Part shown: positions 48,458 to 60,964 of the stretch, one piece after another | How the letters are laid out: each line of letters begins with the position of its first letter | How positions within the stretch are numbered: the first letter of the stretch is position 1 | NCBI RefSeq assembly: GCF_009659535.1 | Contig: NZ_VJZZ01000016.1 | Span: 62,001-126,000, forward strand | DNA: 64,000 nucleotides | Source: Aggregicoccus sp. 17bor-14 | GTDB lineage: Bacteria > Myxococcota > Myxococcia > Myxococcales > Myxococcaceae | Direction: 5' to 3' | The notes under the pieces: generated by a model | What the model was told of the DNA's origin: nothing | Seen by the model: the letters and a program-made list of their open reading frames with translations, nothing else | Databases searched by the model: none | Made by a program: the position numbers and the translations under genes

Positions 48458-48503
48458 GCGCAGCGCTTGCGCGGGCGCGGGCCGCGGCGCGCAGGGTTTG
48501 CGG
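48458..48503. promoter_or_regulatory. Paired palindromic activator sites (hemerythrin operon/TraR-like)
   Basis: GCGCAGCGCTTGCGC (48458-48472) and GCGCAGGGTTTGCGG (48489-48503), starts 31 bp apart, between divergent promoters with gaps of 32 and 31 bp. Confidence 0.75.
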
Positions 48504-48534
48504 CGGGGCTCCCCACGCACCGCCGCGCCCACCC

Positions 48535-48550
48535 GGGCACGCTTCGTGAA
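48535..48550 (+). promoter_or_regulatory. Possible sigma-54-type promoter of the TraR/DksA-like gene
   Basis: GGGCACGCTTCGTGAA: good -24 half, GA rather than GC at -12, as at 17417. Spacing from the palindromes is standard. Predicted start near 48561, about 3 bases before the ATG. Confidence 0.45.
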
Positions 48551-48563
48551 GAAGAGCGCGTCC

Positions 48564-48878
48564 ATGAGCCCCTTCCGGAGCCCCCTCCGGGCCCACGACC
48601 CGATGACGAGCCAGGCGCGCCAGATGCTGCAGCGCCGCCGCGACACCCTGCGCCTGCTGCTGCTGCACGCGCCCGCGCCGGGCGCCCTGCCGGTGCGCCA
48701 GGAGCGCGAGGAGCTGGACGAGGTGGAGGCGGCGCTCGCGCGCATCGAGGCGGGGCGCTTCGGCACCTGCGAGCACTGTGGCGGGGCGGTGGGCCGCCAG
48801 CGCCTGCGCGCGGTGCCCGAGGCGCGCCACTGCCTCGGCTGCGCCGCCGAGCGCCGCGCCGCGCTCTCCGTGCCCTGA
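48564..48878 (+). CDS. TraR/DksA-type zinc-finger protein
   Basis: A 104-residue protein with a helical region (DEVEAALARIEAGRFG) followed by a four-cysteine zinc finger, CEHCG with CLGCA 20-odd residues later. This is the TraR/DksA fold that binds the RNA polymerase secondary channel and tunes transcription in starvation. The coiled-coil is short compared with DksA. An alternative start is the Met at 48603. It lies 97 bp before the response regulator gene. Confidence 0.85.
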   Translation: MSPFRSPLRAHDPMTSQARQMLQRRRDTLRLLLLHAPAPGALPVRQEREELDEVEAALARIEAGRFGTCEHCGGAVGRQRLRAVPEARHCLGCAAERRAALSVP

Positions 48879-48975
48879 GCCCCCGCCCCGGGGGTGTGCG
48901 ACCAGGCGTGCATTTCACCAACCCGGCGCCCACATGCGCCCGCGGCCGCGGCGCGTCCTTTGCTAATCAGGGGGC

Positions 48976-50367
<1,392 letters not shown>

Positions 50368-50379
50368 GCCGCACCGGTG

Positions 50380-50423
50380 GCGCAAGGGTTACGCGCTTCC
50401 CACCGGGTGCGAAACGCCTGCGT
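50380..50423. promoter_or_regulatory. Paired palindromic activator sites (hpf)
   Basis: GCGCAAGGGTTACGC (50380-50394) and GCGAAACGCCTGCGT (50409-50423), starts 29 bp apart, beginning 13 bp after the response-regulator stop. Confidence 0.68.
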
Positions 50424-50498
50424 CACTCCCGCCCCTCCTGCGCCAGGTGGGCACCTGCCCACCCGCGCCCTTTCGCGGGGTTGCCCGCGCTGATCCGC

Positions 50499-50514
50499 TG
50501 GCCCTCGGGATGCA
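50499..50514 (+). promoter_or_regulatory. Sigma-54-type promoter of the hibernation-factor gene
   Basis: TGGCCCTCGGGATGCA, GG-N10-GC; 75 bp from the palindromes, further than at most loci. Predicted start near 50525. Confidence 0.6.
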
Positions 50515-50590
50515 TCTCTTCGGAGGTGCAACACCGGCCCCCGGGGCCGTCCGCGCCGCGGGGACCTCACACACAGGAGAGGGAAGCGCG

Positions 50591-50920
50591 ATGAACCAGC
50601 CGCTGCAGATCACCTTCCGTGGGATGGCGCCGAGCGAGGCCGTGAGGGAGCGCATCGAGGAGTACGCAGAGAAGCTGGAGCAGTTCTGCGACCGCATCCT
50701 GACCTGCAGGGTGGTCGTGGAGGAGCCGCACCGCAGCCATCAGCAGGGCAACCACTTCCACGTGCGCGTGGCCATGGCGGTGCCCGGCCGCAACATCGTG
50801 GTGGACCGCGCGCCGGCGGACGACGCGCTCTTCGAGGACCCGTACGCCACCCTGCACGAGGCCTTCGACGCCGCCCGCCGCAAGCTGCAGGAGTACACCC
50901 GCACCGCGCGCCGTCACTAG
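50591..50920 (+). CDS. hpf: HPF/RaiA-type ribosome-associated protein
   Basis: A 109-residue protein with the HPF/RaiA fold: LQITFRGMAPSEAVRERIEEYAEKLEQF, a central FHVRVAMAVPGRNIVVDR strand pair and DPYATLHEAFDAARRKLQEY helix. Such proteins inactivate or dimerise ribosomes in starvation. It is the short form, lacking the C-terminal domain of long HPF. The sequence is somewhat diverged, and a stand-alone role with USP and CBS proteins in dormancy is inferred from the shared promoter grammar. Confidence 0.85.
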   Translation: MNQPLQITFRGMAPSEAVRERIEEYAEKLEQFCDRILTCRVVVEEPHRSHQQGNHFHVRVAMAVPGRNIVVDRAPADDALFEDPYATLHEAFDAARRKLQEYTRTARRH

Positions 50921-50952
50921 CGCCGCGTGAAGTAGGCTAAGAGTGCGCTCCC

Positions 50953-51348
50953 ATGAACGCACTCTTCGCCGCACACTCGGGCCTGCGCTTCCTCGTGCTG
51001 CTCGCGGGCCTCGTCGCCGCCGTGTTCTTCGCCGTGGGCCTCGCCCGCAAGCAGCCCGCCACCCGCACCGTGCGGGTGATGGGCGCGGTGTTCAGCGGGC
51101 TCCTGGACCTGCAGGTGCTGCTCGGGCTCATCCTGGTGGCCATGGGCCGCTACTACCCGGCGCTCATCGGCCACATCGTGATGATGCTGCTCGCGGTGGC
51201 GGTGGTGCACATCCTGCTGGTGAAGAACCGCAAGCGCCCGCAGCCCGGCTACGCGCTGCCCTTGGTGGCGGTGGTGCTGGGGCTCGCGCTCATTGCCGGC
51301 GGCATCCTCGCCATCCGGCCCAGCCTCTTCTTCATGACGCACCTGTAG
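50953..51348 (+). CDS. Four-helix membrane protein of unknown function
   Basis: A 131-residue protein with four predicted helices (about 10-29, 42-63, 70-90, 100-120). Histidines in or near helices (H8, GHIVMM, VVHILL) are reminiscent of small b-type cytochromes, but that is only a resemblance. AGGCTAAGAGTGCGC just upstream recurs before the phosphofructokinase gene and may be a housekeeping promoter. Followed by a strong hairpin. Confidence 0.7.
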   Translation: MNALFAAHSGLRFLVLLAGLVAAVFFAVGLARKQPATRTVRVMGAVFSGLLDLQVLLGLILVAMGRYYPALIGHIVMMLLAVAVVHILLVKNRKRPQPGYALPLVAVVLGLALIAGGILAIRPSLFFMTHL

Positions 51349-51364
51349 GGCGCGCCGCAAACAC

Positions 51365-51406
51365 GGCGGGCCCGCACCTCCCCGCTGAGAGGAGGCGGGG
51401 CCCGCC
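51365..51406. terminator. Bidirectional hairpin between convergent genes
   Basis: Long inverted repeat (GGCGGGCCCGC with CCTCC ... GGAGG and GCGGGGCCCGCC, one bulge) between the stops of the genes at 50953 and 51438; likely terminates both. Confidence 0.75.
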
Positions 51407-51437
51407 TGGACTGCGAAGCCTGCGCGAGGCGTGTGGC

Positions 51438-52046
51438 CTAGAAGTAGCCGCCGACGATGGTCTGCACGCCGAGGTCCACGCCGCTGCCGTCGCCGAGGAA
51501 GAAGTCGATCTTCGGCCCGGCGCCCACGAAGAAGTGGTTCACCGGGTGGAAGAGCACGGGCGCCTCCACGCCGAGCAGGAAGGACGTGGTCTTGGGCGAG
51601 TTGATGGCGGAGCTGCTCGAGTAGACGATGCCCGCCTTCGCGCGGGGCCAGAGGCTCAGCGTCTCGGCGACGGGCATGTTGTAGCCGAGCCGCAGCTGGC
51701 CGCCGATCTGGGTCTCGTCGTCGCCGTCACCGATGGTGGTGCCCAGGTTCACGCTCGCGCCCACCGAGACGTTGTCCTTGATGAAGTAGTCCAGGCCCGG
51801 CGCCACGTTGATGTAGAACTTGTCGTCCGTCGTGCGGTAGCCGAGCCGCGCGTCGAAGGCGCCGTCGATGACCAGCTGGTTCATGCGGCCGAAGTTGCCG
51901 GCGTCCGCCGACGACTTCACCTGCTGGACCTTCTCCGAGGTCTTCTCGGGTACCTGATTGATGGCCGGCTCGTCCGACTGCGCCGCAGCGACCGACGCCG
52001 TCCCCAGCACCAGGGCCGCAGCGGCCCACTGCATCTTGCGAAGCAT
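51438..52046 (-). CDS. Small outer-membrane beta-barrel-like protein
   Basis: A 202-residue protein with a signal peptide (cleavage after SVAAAQ) and alternating hydrophobic strands with aromatic ends: GAFDARLGYR, FYINVAPGLDYF, VSVGASVNLGT, GGQLRLGYNM, ending VQTIVGGYF with the C-terminal aromatic typical of outer-membrane barrels. It probably has eight strands. Function unknown. Start 52046 has GAAGGAGAG upstream. Confidence 0.75.
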   Translation of the reverse strand: MLRKMQWAAAALVLGTASVAAAQSDEPAINQVPEKTSEKVQQVKSSADAGNFGRMNQLVIDGAFDARLGYRTTDDKFYINVAPGLDYFIKDNVSVGASVNLGTTIGDGDDETQIGGQLRLGYNMPVAETLSLWPRAKAGIVYSSSSAINSPKTTSFLLGVEAPVLFHPVNHFFVGAGPKIDFFLGDGSGVDLGVQTIVGGYF

Positions 52047-52455
52047 AACGCGCTCTCCTTCGACTTCGGATTGACCAACGGGTTGTGAAAACCTGTGCAC
52101 GCCGAGTCTGCGGTGCAGCCTCGATGCACTCTCCTTGCCTCATTTCGGGCCCGCACCCCTCGTGCACCCAGGGAGCAGGAAGGCGTGCACTTCTGTGCAT
52201 CCCTCGTTTGCGAGGTTTTGCACCGCGTGAAGACGGCGCAAGCGGGTTGCACGGCGCAGGGAGGGGCGTGCGAGGACTGCCCTGCCGGACGGCGGCCGAG
52301 CACGAAGGTCCACGGACTCCAGCCCCTTCGGTGCAGGGTCGCTCTCGGGCGCACGCAGGGCAGGCAGGCGGCCCGGCCCCTGTGCCCCACATGGGGGCGA
52401 TGGCCAAGCATGTCCCCTCGGCAGTGGGTCGTGGTCGGCGACGAGGGGTGGGGCC
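52047..52455. other. Intergenic region of 409 bp without a supported gene
   Basis: Lies between divergent genes. Contains two near-direct copies of TTGCAC(C/G)GCG near 52215 and 52248 and a partial GCGCAA half-site, but no complete palindrome of the regulon and no promoter of the -24/-12 type at the standard distance. Open frames here look like shadows of high G+C sequence. Confidence 0.5.
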
Positions 52456-53964
52456 GTGGGCGCAGAGGCAAAGAGGCGGGGGACGCAGCGCGCGAGCCGG
52501 ATGGCGGCGCTGCTGGTGGTGGGGCTGACGGCGCTCGCGGCCGCGGGCTGCGGCGACTCGGGGGAGGGCGGTGGCGGCGGCGCGCCCCAGCCCGCGCCCG
52601 GGCTCGACGGCGGCCTGCCGGACGCGGGGGCGCCGGACGCGGGCGCTCCGGATGCGGGCGCACCGGACGCCGGGGCGCCGGATGCGGGCGCTCCGGACGC
52701 GGGGCCTGCGAAGGTGGAGACGGGCGCGACCTTCGAGCGCCACCCCTTCTCGCAGGACGTGCTCGAGGTGGGTACGGACGCGGCCGGCCGCACGCACGTG
52801 CTCGTGCGCTACACCGGCACGCCCGACTTCCAGGGGCGCACGCTGCCCAACGACGGCACGGGCAGCCTGCAGCACGCGGTGGTGCTGCTGGATGCGCAGC
52901 TGCAGGCGACCGCGGTGCACGCGCTGCCCTCGGGCGGCAGCCGCGAGAGCGGAGACGAGGGGCCGCGCGGGCCCGAGTACCACCTGGCCGTGCTGCCCGA
53001 CGGCAGCGAGGCGCTGGGCGGCACCTTCCGCGATCCGCTGGTGACGCCCGTGGGCACGCTCACCGGCCGCCCCTTCCCGGACTCCAACGGCTTCGTCGCG
53101 CTGCTCTCGCCGGAGGGCACGTGGCGCTTCGCCCGCGCGCTCACCGCGGAGCGCTCGCTCGCGGTGCGCGACGTGGCCGCGTCCGCGACCTCCATCGCGC
53201 TCGCCGGCTCCTTCAGCGGTGCGAGCTCCGAGCTGGGCCTGGACGCGCCGCCCGCGGGCGTGGAGGCGCAGGGCCTGCTCTTGCGCGTGGACCTGGAGGG
53301 CGCGACGCGCACGGTGCACGCCTTCACGGGCAGCGTGCGCGGCTTCGGCTCGGGCGTGGCGCTGGGGCCCGCGGACGACAGCTTCGTCGCCGGGCACACG
53401 GTGGTCACCGCGTCCGACGGCAGCCCCATGGTCACGCCCTACCTCGCGCGGGTGAACGCGAACGGCGGCGTGGTGTGGGAGAAGCGCTTCGGCGAGTTCA
53501 GCGGGCAGCTGGACCGCATCGCGGTGGGGCCGGACGGCACGGTCGCGAGCGTGGGCCGCTTCAACACCGAGCGCGAGGTGCGCTGGGGCCGCTCGCTGCT
53601 CGCCACCGCGGCCGCGCGCACGGTGCTGCTGGTGGCGGCGTACGACGGCCCCGCGCAGTGGGGGCAGGAGCTGGGGCGCAGCATGCTGGGGGCGAACGTG
53701 GCGGTGGACGCGCGCGGGCTCGTCACCGTGGCGGGACGCGCGAGCGGCGTGCAGGACCTGGGCGGCGGCGCGCTGGGCACGGCCGGTGCGCCCAGCCTCT
53801 TCGTCGCGAGGCTCTCCGGCACGGGCGCGCACCAGTGGTCCATCGCGCTGCCGATCGAAGAGGTGAACCCGCCCTTCCCGGTGGACGTGGCGGTGCGCGC
53901 GGACGGGCAGGGGCGGGTGGCCGAGGGCGACGCGCTCTTCAGCTTCACGCCCACGCGGCCCTGA
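52456..53964 (+). CDS. Lipoprotein with PDAGA repeats and beta-propeller-like body
   Basis: A 502-residue protein: basic N-terminus, hydrophobic segment and lipobox (LAAAGC), then a linker of six PDAG(A/P) units, and about 420 residues with recurring GPDGTVASVGRF- and SPEGTWRFAR-like units, typical of myxobacterial delta-60-like or propeller repeat lipoproteins that report values along a path. Function unknown. A later start at 52501 would remove the positive charges before the hydrophobic core, so 52456 is preferred. Confidence 0.75.
   Translation: MGAEAKRRGTQRASRMAALLVVGLTALAAAGCGDSGEGGGGGAPQPAPGLDGGLPDAGAPDAGAPDAGAPDAGAPDAGAPDAGPAKVETGATFERHPFSQDVLEVGTDAAGRTHVLVRYTGTPDFQGRTLPNDGTGSLQHAVVLLDAQLQATAVHALPSGGSRESGDEGPRGPEYHLAVLPDGSEALGGTFRDPLVTPVGTLTGRPFPDSNGFVALLSPEGTWRFARALTAERSLAVRDVAASATSIALAGSFSGASSELGLDAPPAGVEAQGLLLRVDLEGATRTVHAFTGSVRGFGSGVALGPADDSFVAGHTVVTASDGSPMVTPYLARVNANGGVVWEKRFGEFSGQLDRIAVGPDGTVASVGRFNTEREVRWGRSLLATAAARTVLLVAAYDGPAQWGQELGRSMLGANVAVDARGLVTVAGRASGVQDLGGGALGTAGAPSLFVARLSGTGAHQWSIALPIEEVNPPFPVDVAVRADGQGRVAEGDALFSFTPTRP
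52618..52707 (+). repeat. Six tandem 15-bp units encoding PDAGA
   Basis: Ninety bases of CCGGACGCGGGCGCT-like units (third positions vary), giving five PDAGA and one PDAGP. Likely a length-variable linker. Confidence 0.9.
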
Positions 53965-53982
53965 GCGCGGCGCTGCGCGCGC

Positions 53983-54519
53983 CTACTTCTTCGCGAGCGA
54001 GCGAACGTAGGCGCGCAGGGCCGCGAGCTCGGGCCGCCCGCGCAGGTCCGGGCTGGGCGGCATCAGCACGCTCTTGCCCACGGCGAGGCCGCCGCCGGTG
54101 ATGACGCGCTCCAGGTGCTCGTCCGTCACCGTGCGCTGCCAGGCGGCGTCCTGCAGGTTGCGCGGCGCCGGCTCCAGCCCGCGCGCGGCCGGGCCGTCGC
54201 CCGCGCCCTGCGGGCCGTGACAGGTGGCGCAGCGGCTCTCGTACGTGGCGCGCGCCGCCTCGCGCTGCTCGGCGGTGAGCTGCACCGGGGCAGGGGCCGG
54301 CGCGGCGCTCGTGGGGGACGCAGCGCTCGACGGCGGTGGGTTGGACGGAGGCGCGCTGGGCGCAGGCGCGCTGGCCGGCGACGCGACGGCCTCCGGAGGC
54401 GGCGCACTGGACGGCGCTGCGGCGGGCGGCGGGGGCTGCGGCGCAGGAGCGCGCTCCTCACAACCGGTGGCGGCCACGGCGAGGAGGAGGGGCAGAAGGC
54501 GGAAGGGACGGCAGCGCAT
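53983..54519 (-). CDS. Lipoprotein mono-haem cytochrome c
   Basis: A 178-residue protein with a lipobox (AATGC, about residue 20), a proline/alanine/serine linker of roughly 60 residues, and a cytochrome c domain with haem motif CATCH (SRCATCHGPQGAGDG) and a methionine ligand in SVLMPPSPDL. It is a membrane-tethered electron carrier on the periplasmic side or at the outer membrane. Partner not evident from neighbours. Confidence 0.88.
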   Translation of the reverse strand: MRCRPFRLLPLLLAVAATGCEERAPAPQPPPPAAAPSSAPPPEAVASPASAPAPSAPPSNPPPSSAASPTSAAPAPAPVQLTAEQREAARATYESRCATCHGPQGAGDGPAARGLEPAPRNLQDAAWQRTVTDEHLERVITGGGLAVGKSVLMPPSPDLRGRPELAALRAYVRSLAKK

Positions 54520-54909
54520 GGGACGACCTTCTAGCGCGGGCCTCCGGGCGTCCCCAGCGCGTTGTGCCACCCGCGCACGGAGCGGTGGCTGGACGGCACT
54601 GCGCGTCGACCACGAGCGAGGGCCGACGGTGCAGGCACGCACGCCGCGTGCAGGAGAGCCGCCAGGCGCCAGCATGTCGTCCTGGCGGCCGGGCGAGCTC
54701 GCGCGCACCCCACACCTGCGCCCTGCGCCGAGCGACTGAGGGCTCGGCGCGCGAGCCGCAGCCCGCGGAGCTGCGCTCACGCAGCGTGCGTCGCCACAGC
54801 GCGGCATGAGGTCCGGGGTGCGCCCCGACCCAACTTCCGGCGCTCGGCGAGCGGACGCTACAGTTCGCGGGCCCGCGCAGCTGCAGCACCCCTCCCAGGA
54901 CACCTCCCC
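54520..54909. other. Intergenic region of 390 bp without a supported gene
   Basis: Between the divergent cytochrome and DUF2378 genes. No palindrome of the regulon, repeat copy or convincing reading frame was found; promoters for both genes presumably lie here. Confidence 0.5.
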
Positions 54910-55473
54910 GTGCCCCACTCCCCGCCGTCTCCGCTCCCTGCCGCAGCGGAGCCCCTCGTGCAGTCCCTGCTCTTCGAGTCGCTCTTCGTGCGCGGCCTGG
55001 AGGTGGACGCGGCGCTCGCCGCGGACCTGCGCGCCGCGGGCTTCGACGCCCAGCACGTGCAGGTGCGCTACCCCGCGCAGGTCTTCACCCGCTGCGTGGC
55101 CGTGGCGCAGCGGCGCCTCTACCCCGGGCTGAGCGAGGAGGCGGCCCAGCGCGAGCTGGGACACGCCTTCGTGCGCGGCTTCCTCAAGACGCTGGTGGGC
55201 CGGGTCATCGGCGCGATGCTGCCCCTGATGGGCCCGCAGCGGCTGCTGGGCCGCATGCCCGAGTACATGCGGCTGGGAGATGCGCCGCTGAGCGTGAAGC
55301 TGCGCGAGCTGGGCCCGCACGACTACGCGCTGGACTACACGCACGAGACCCAGGCGCTGCCCCACCTGCTGGCGGGCATCGTCGAGGAGGCGCTGGCCCT
55401 CACGCGCACCGTGGCCCAGGTGGAGACGCAGGTGCACGACGCGAAGCGCTTCACGCTGCGCGCGCGCTGGTAG
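54910..55473 (+). CDS. DUF2378 family protein (myxobacterial paralogous family)
   Basis: A 187-residue protein matching DUF2378 (TIGR02265), a family expanded in Myxococcus and relatives: LLFESLFVRGLEVD at the N-terminus, a central YPAQVFTRCVAVAQRRLYPGLS, GHAFVRGFLKTLVGR and a C-terminal beta-rich half. Function unknown; it is useful mainly as a taxonomic marker. GTG start 54910. Confidence 0.88.
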   Translation: MPHSPPSPLPAAAEPLVQSLLFESLFVRGLEVDAALAADLRAAGFDAQHVQVRYPAQVFTRCVAVAQRRLYPGLSEEAAQRELGHAFVRGFLKTLVGRVIGAMLPLMGPQRLLGRMPEYMRLGDAPLSVKLRELGPHDYALDYTHETQALPHLLAGIVEEALALTRTVAQVETQVHDAKRFTLRARW

Positions 55474-55477
55474 CGCC

Positions 55478-57664
<2,187 letters not shown>

Positions 57665-57725
57665 TCACGCTGCGGCCCCGCCCGGTTGGGTGACGCCGCC
57701 CACTGCCTGTATGGTCCCGCCCCCC

Positions 57726-59642
57726 ATGGCCTCCCGCACCCGTCTGCTTCCACTGCTGCTGCTCGCCCTCGCCGCCTGCTCCAACCCGGAGGACCCGGTC
57801 GAGCAGCCCCCGGTGGACGAGGTCCCCGCCCCGCCGGAGACGCGGGTGCTGGGCTCTCCGCAGGGCACGGTGGCGCGCGGCGATGCGCGCCTGCTCTTCG
57901 ACTCGGTGCCGAGCGGCGCGAGCTTCGAGTGCAGCCTGGACGGCGCGCAATTCACGGCGTGCAGCTCGCCGCAGGACTACGCAGGGCTCTCCGACGGCGC
58001 CCACACCTTCGCGGTGCGCGCGCGCGACGCGGCGCTCGGCGTGGACGAGAGCCCTGCCACGGCCACGTGGAGCGTCGACACGCAGCCGCCGGACACGCAG
58101 CTGGTGTCGGGGCCCACGGGCACGGTGGCCAGCGGCGACGCGAGCTTCTCCTTCACCGCCACCGAGCCCGGCTCCTTCGAGTGCAGCCTGGACGGCGCCG
58201 CGTTCGGCGCGTGCACCTCGCCGCAGGCGTACACGGGGCTGGCGCCGGGGGCGCACACCTTCGTGGTGCGCGCGCGAGACGCGCTGCAGAACGCCGACCC
58301 GAGCCCCGCCACCGCGAGCTGGACGGTGAGCGCTCCCTCCTCGCCCGCGCGCATCACCGCGGGGCCCAGCGGCGTCACCTCCTCCACGCAGGCCCACTTC
58401 ACCTTCGACGCGAGCGGCGAGGCGGGCACCTTCGAGTGCGCCCTGGACGACGCGGCCTTCGCGGCGTGCACCTCGCCGGTGGACCTCGCGGCGCTCGCGG
58501 ACGGCGTGCGCCGCTTCCAGGTGCGCTTCGTGGCCGCCTCGGGCGCCGAGCCGAGCGCGCCGGCCTCGCGGAGCTGGACGGTGGACACGCAGCCGCCCGA
58601 GACGAGCATCACCGCGGGCCCCGCCGAGGGCAGCACCCAGAGCAGCGGCACGGTGCGCTTCAGCTTCGAGTCCAGCGAGCCGGGCACCTTCGAGTGCGCG
58701 CTGGGCGCGGGCGCCTTCGTCTCGTGCACCTCGCCGCAGCAGTACTCGGACCTCGCGAGCGGCTCCTACACCTTCCGCGTCCGCGCGCGCGATGCGGCGC
58801 TCAACGTGGACCTGACCCCCGCCACGCGCAGCTGGAGCGTGAGCGTGCCCGCGTTCGCGTCGCTGCGCCTGATGGCCGCGAACATCACCAGCGGCAACCT
58901 GCAGAGCTACGACCCCGGCGAGGGCATCCGCATCTTCCAGGGCGTGAAGCCGGACGTGGTGATGATCCAGGAGTTCAACTACGGGGACAACTCGGCCACC
59001 GCCATCCGCGGCTTCGTGGATACCGCCTTCGGCACCGGCTTCTCGTACTTCCGCGAGGCGGGCGCGCAGATCCCCAACGGCGTCATCAGCCGCTGGCCCA
59101 TCCTCGCCTCGGGCGAGTGGGACGACACCGCCGTCACCAACCGTGACTTCGCCTGGGCGCGCATCGACGTGCCAGGCCCCAAGGACCTCTGGGTGGTGAG
59201 CGTGCACCTGCTCACGTCGAGCAGCGGCGTGCGCAACGGCGAGGCGCAGCAGCTCGCGGCCCTCATCGACGCGAACGTGCCTGCCGGCGACTTCCTCGTC
59301 ATCGGCGGCGACTTCAACACCGACTCGCGCTCGGAGGCCTGCCTCTCCACGCTCTCGTCGCTGGTGGTGACCGCCGCGCCCTATCCGGAAGACCGCGACC
59401 ACAACGTGAACACCAACGCGGGTCGCACCAAGCCCTACGATCACGTGCTGGTGGACGGGGACCTCAAGGCCTACCAGACGGCGACCATCATCGGCTCGAG
59501 CACCTTCTCGAGCGGCCTCGTCGCCGACACGCGCGTGTACTCGCCCATCAGTGAGATCTCCCCCGCGCTGGCGAGCGACAGCGGCGCCACCAACATGCAG
59601 CACATGGGCGTGGTGAAGGACTTCCGGATTCCGACGAACTAG
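57726..59642 (+). CDS. Lipoprotein with four Ig-like repeats and endonuclease/exonuclease/phosphatase domain
   Basis: A 638-residue protein: lipobox (LAAC near residue 18), four beta-sandwich repeats of about 90 residues each, recognised by FECSLDGA and HTFAVRARDA, and a C-terminal endonuclease/exonuclease/phosphatase domain of about 260 residues with MIQEFNY, GGDFNTDSR and PYDHVLV, the usual metal and phosphate residues. Probably an exposed nuclease or phosphodiesterase on the cell surface. Its stop overlaps the convergent DUF885 gene by 4 bp. Confidence 0.85.
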   Translation: MASRTRLLPLLLLALAACSNPEDPVEQPPVDEVPAPPETRVLGSPQGTVARGDARLLFDSVPSGASFECSLDGAQFTACSSPQDYAGLSDGAHTFAVRARDAALGVDESPATATWSVDTQPPDTQLVSGPTGTVASGDASFSFTATEPGSFECSLDGAAFGACTSPQAYTGLAPGAHTFVVRARDALQNADPSPATASWTVSAPSSPARITAGPSGVTSSTQAHFTFDASGEAGTFECALDDAAFAACTSPVDLAALADGVRRFQVRFVAASGAEPSAPASRSWTVDTQPPETSITAGPAEGSTQSSGTVRFSFESSEPGTFECALGAGAFVSCTSPQQYSDLASGSYTFRVRARDAALNVDLTPATRSWSVSVPAFASLRLMAANITSGNLQSYDPGEGIRIFQGVKPDVVMIQEFNYGDNSATAIRGFVDTAFGTGFSYFREAGAQIPNGVISRWPILASGEWDDTAVTNRDFAWARIDVPGPKDLWVVSVHLLTSSSGVRNGEAQQLAALIDANVPAGDFLVIGGDFNTDSRSEACLSTLSSLVVTAAPYPEDRDHNVNTNAGRTKPYDHVLVDGDLKAYQTATIIGSSTFSSGLVADTRVYSPISEISPALASDSGATNMQHMGVVKDFRIPTN

Positions 59643-60964
59643 CGCAGGTCCGCGGGCAGCAGCGGCGCGGAGAGCAGCTCGCCGAACACCTGCCAACGCC
59701 GCTCGGGGGCCTGCGCCGTGCCGCCCTGGCGCTCCACCCACGCGGCCACCAGGTCGCGGCCGAGGTTGTAGTTGATGATGTAGCTGCGCAGAGACTCGAT
59801 GCTGGTGAGCAGCTTCGCCGCGCGCTCGGGAGACGCGAGCCGGTAGCGCACCAGGTAGTCCTGCGCCTCGGCCCGCGTCATCCGCCCGTCGAGCAGGCCG
59901 CGCGCGGCCTCGTTCTCCGCGTAGCCCAGCTTGCTCAGCAGTGCCTCCACCCGCACGTAGGCCGCGGCCTTCGACGGGTCCAGCCCGGCGAGCGGGAAGA
60001 GCACGTCGCGCAGGTACGCCTCCTTGTCCGGGAAGGCCACGTCGATGCCGTAGTTCGCGCTGCCCTCGGCGATGAGCGACTGCGGGCAGTAGAGCGGGTA
60101 CACCGAGAACTCCACCCAGCCGCGCTCGCGCAGCAGGTGCTGCTCGAGCAGCACGTTGTACACGTGGTGACCCGGGTAGCTCTCGTGCGCGGCCACGTCC
60201 AGCACGCGCGAGGCGAAGATGGGCAGGTCGGTGTTCACCTGCACGAGGCTCTTCGCGTTGCCCTGGTACCAGTTGTAGCCGCCCCAGCTCTTGCCCTGCA
60301 CCAGCTCCAGGCGCACCGCCTCGCCCTCGGGCAGCTCCAGGTGCGCGCGCGTGCGGCGGCGCGCCTCGTCGATGGCCGCCTGGAACACCTGCTCCAGCTT
60401 GTCCTTCGGCACCACGAAGCCCTGCCGGAAGCGCTCGATGCGCACCGGGAGCGCGCCCTCGCCAGGCAGCAGCTGCTCCAGCTCGGCGTGCACGCGCAGG
60501 AACTCCGACTCCGGGTGCGCCGGGGCGCGCGCGCCGTAGAGCGCCTCGCTCTCCGCGTCGAAGGAGAGGTGCTCTCCCTGCAGCAGCCGCACCCGCGCCT
60601 CGATGGAGCGCACCTGCCCGAGGAGGAAGCGGCGGCGTTGGGCCACGAGCGGCTCGGTGGGCGGCGGCACCGCCTCCAGCACCTGCACGAGCTCGCGGGC
60701 GCGCTGCCCGAGCACCTCCAGCGGCACCTTCGCTGCCTTGGCCTCCTCGGCCCACGCCTTGGGCCCGTAGTACGCGTCCACGTAGTTCGCGTCGTGCTCG
60801 CCCACCGCGAGCACCAGCTTCACGTAGCGCTCGGCGCAGGTGTCCAGCGCGGAGGGCTCCGCCTTCGCGGTCGCGGCCTGCGCAGGTGCGGCCTCGCGGT
60901 GGGCGCACGCGGCGAGCAGCAGCAGAGGCGGGAGCAGCAGGGCAGGGCGGAGGGAAGCGCGCAT
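59639..60964 (-). CDS. DUF885-family zinc-peptidase-like lipoprotein
   Basis: A 441-residue protein with lipobox (LLAAC, about residue 19) and a DUF885-like domain whose HESYPGHHVYN motif resembles the HExxH zinc site, with a downstream glutamate in LIAEGSANYG. Family members are thought to be metallopeptidases. Start 60964 (MRASLRPALLL) gives a clean lipoprotein signal; upstream frame extension to 61015 is possible. Confidence 0.82.
   Translation of the reverse strand: MRASLRPALLLPPLLLLAACAHREAAPAQAATAKAEPSALDTCAERYVKLVLAVGEHDANYVDAYYGPKAWAEEAKAAKVPLEVLGQRARELVQVLEAVPPPTEPLVAQRRRFLLGQVRSIEARVRLLQGEHLSFDAESEALYGARAPAHPESEFLRVHAELEQLLPGEGALPVRIERFRQGFVVPKDKLEQVFQAAIDEARRRTRAHLELPEGEAVRLELVQGKSWGGYNWYQGNAKSLVQVNTDLPIFASRVLDVAAHESYPGHHVYNVLLEQHLLRERGWVEFSVYPLYCPQSLIAEGSANYGIDVAFPDKEAYLRDVLFPLAGLDPSKAAAYVRVEALLSKLGYAENEAARGLLDGRMTRAEAQDYLVRYRLASPERAAKLLTSIESLRSYIINYNLGRDLVAAWVERQGGTAQAPERRWQVFGELLSAPLLPADLR

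Noticed and set aside
52205-52260. Inverted-repeat-like sequence with GCGCAA and TTGCAC
   Set aside because: The half-sites do not form the 15-bp palindrome, and no promoter match was found on either strand nearby.
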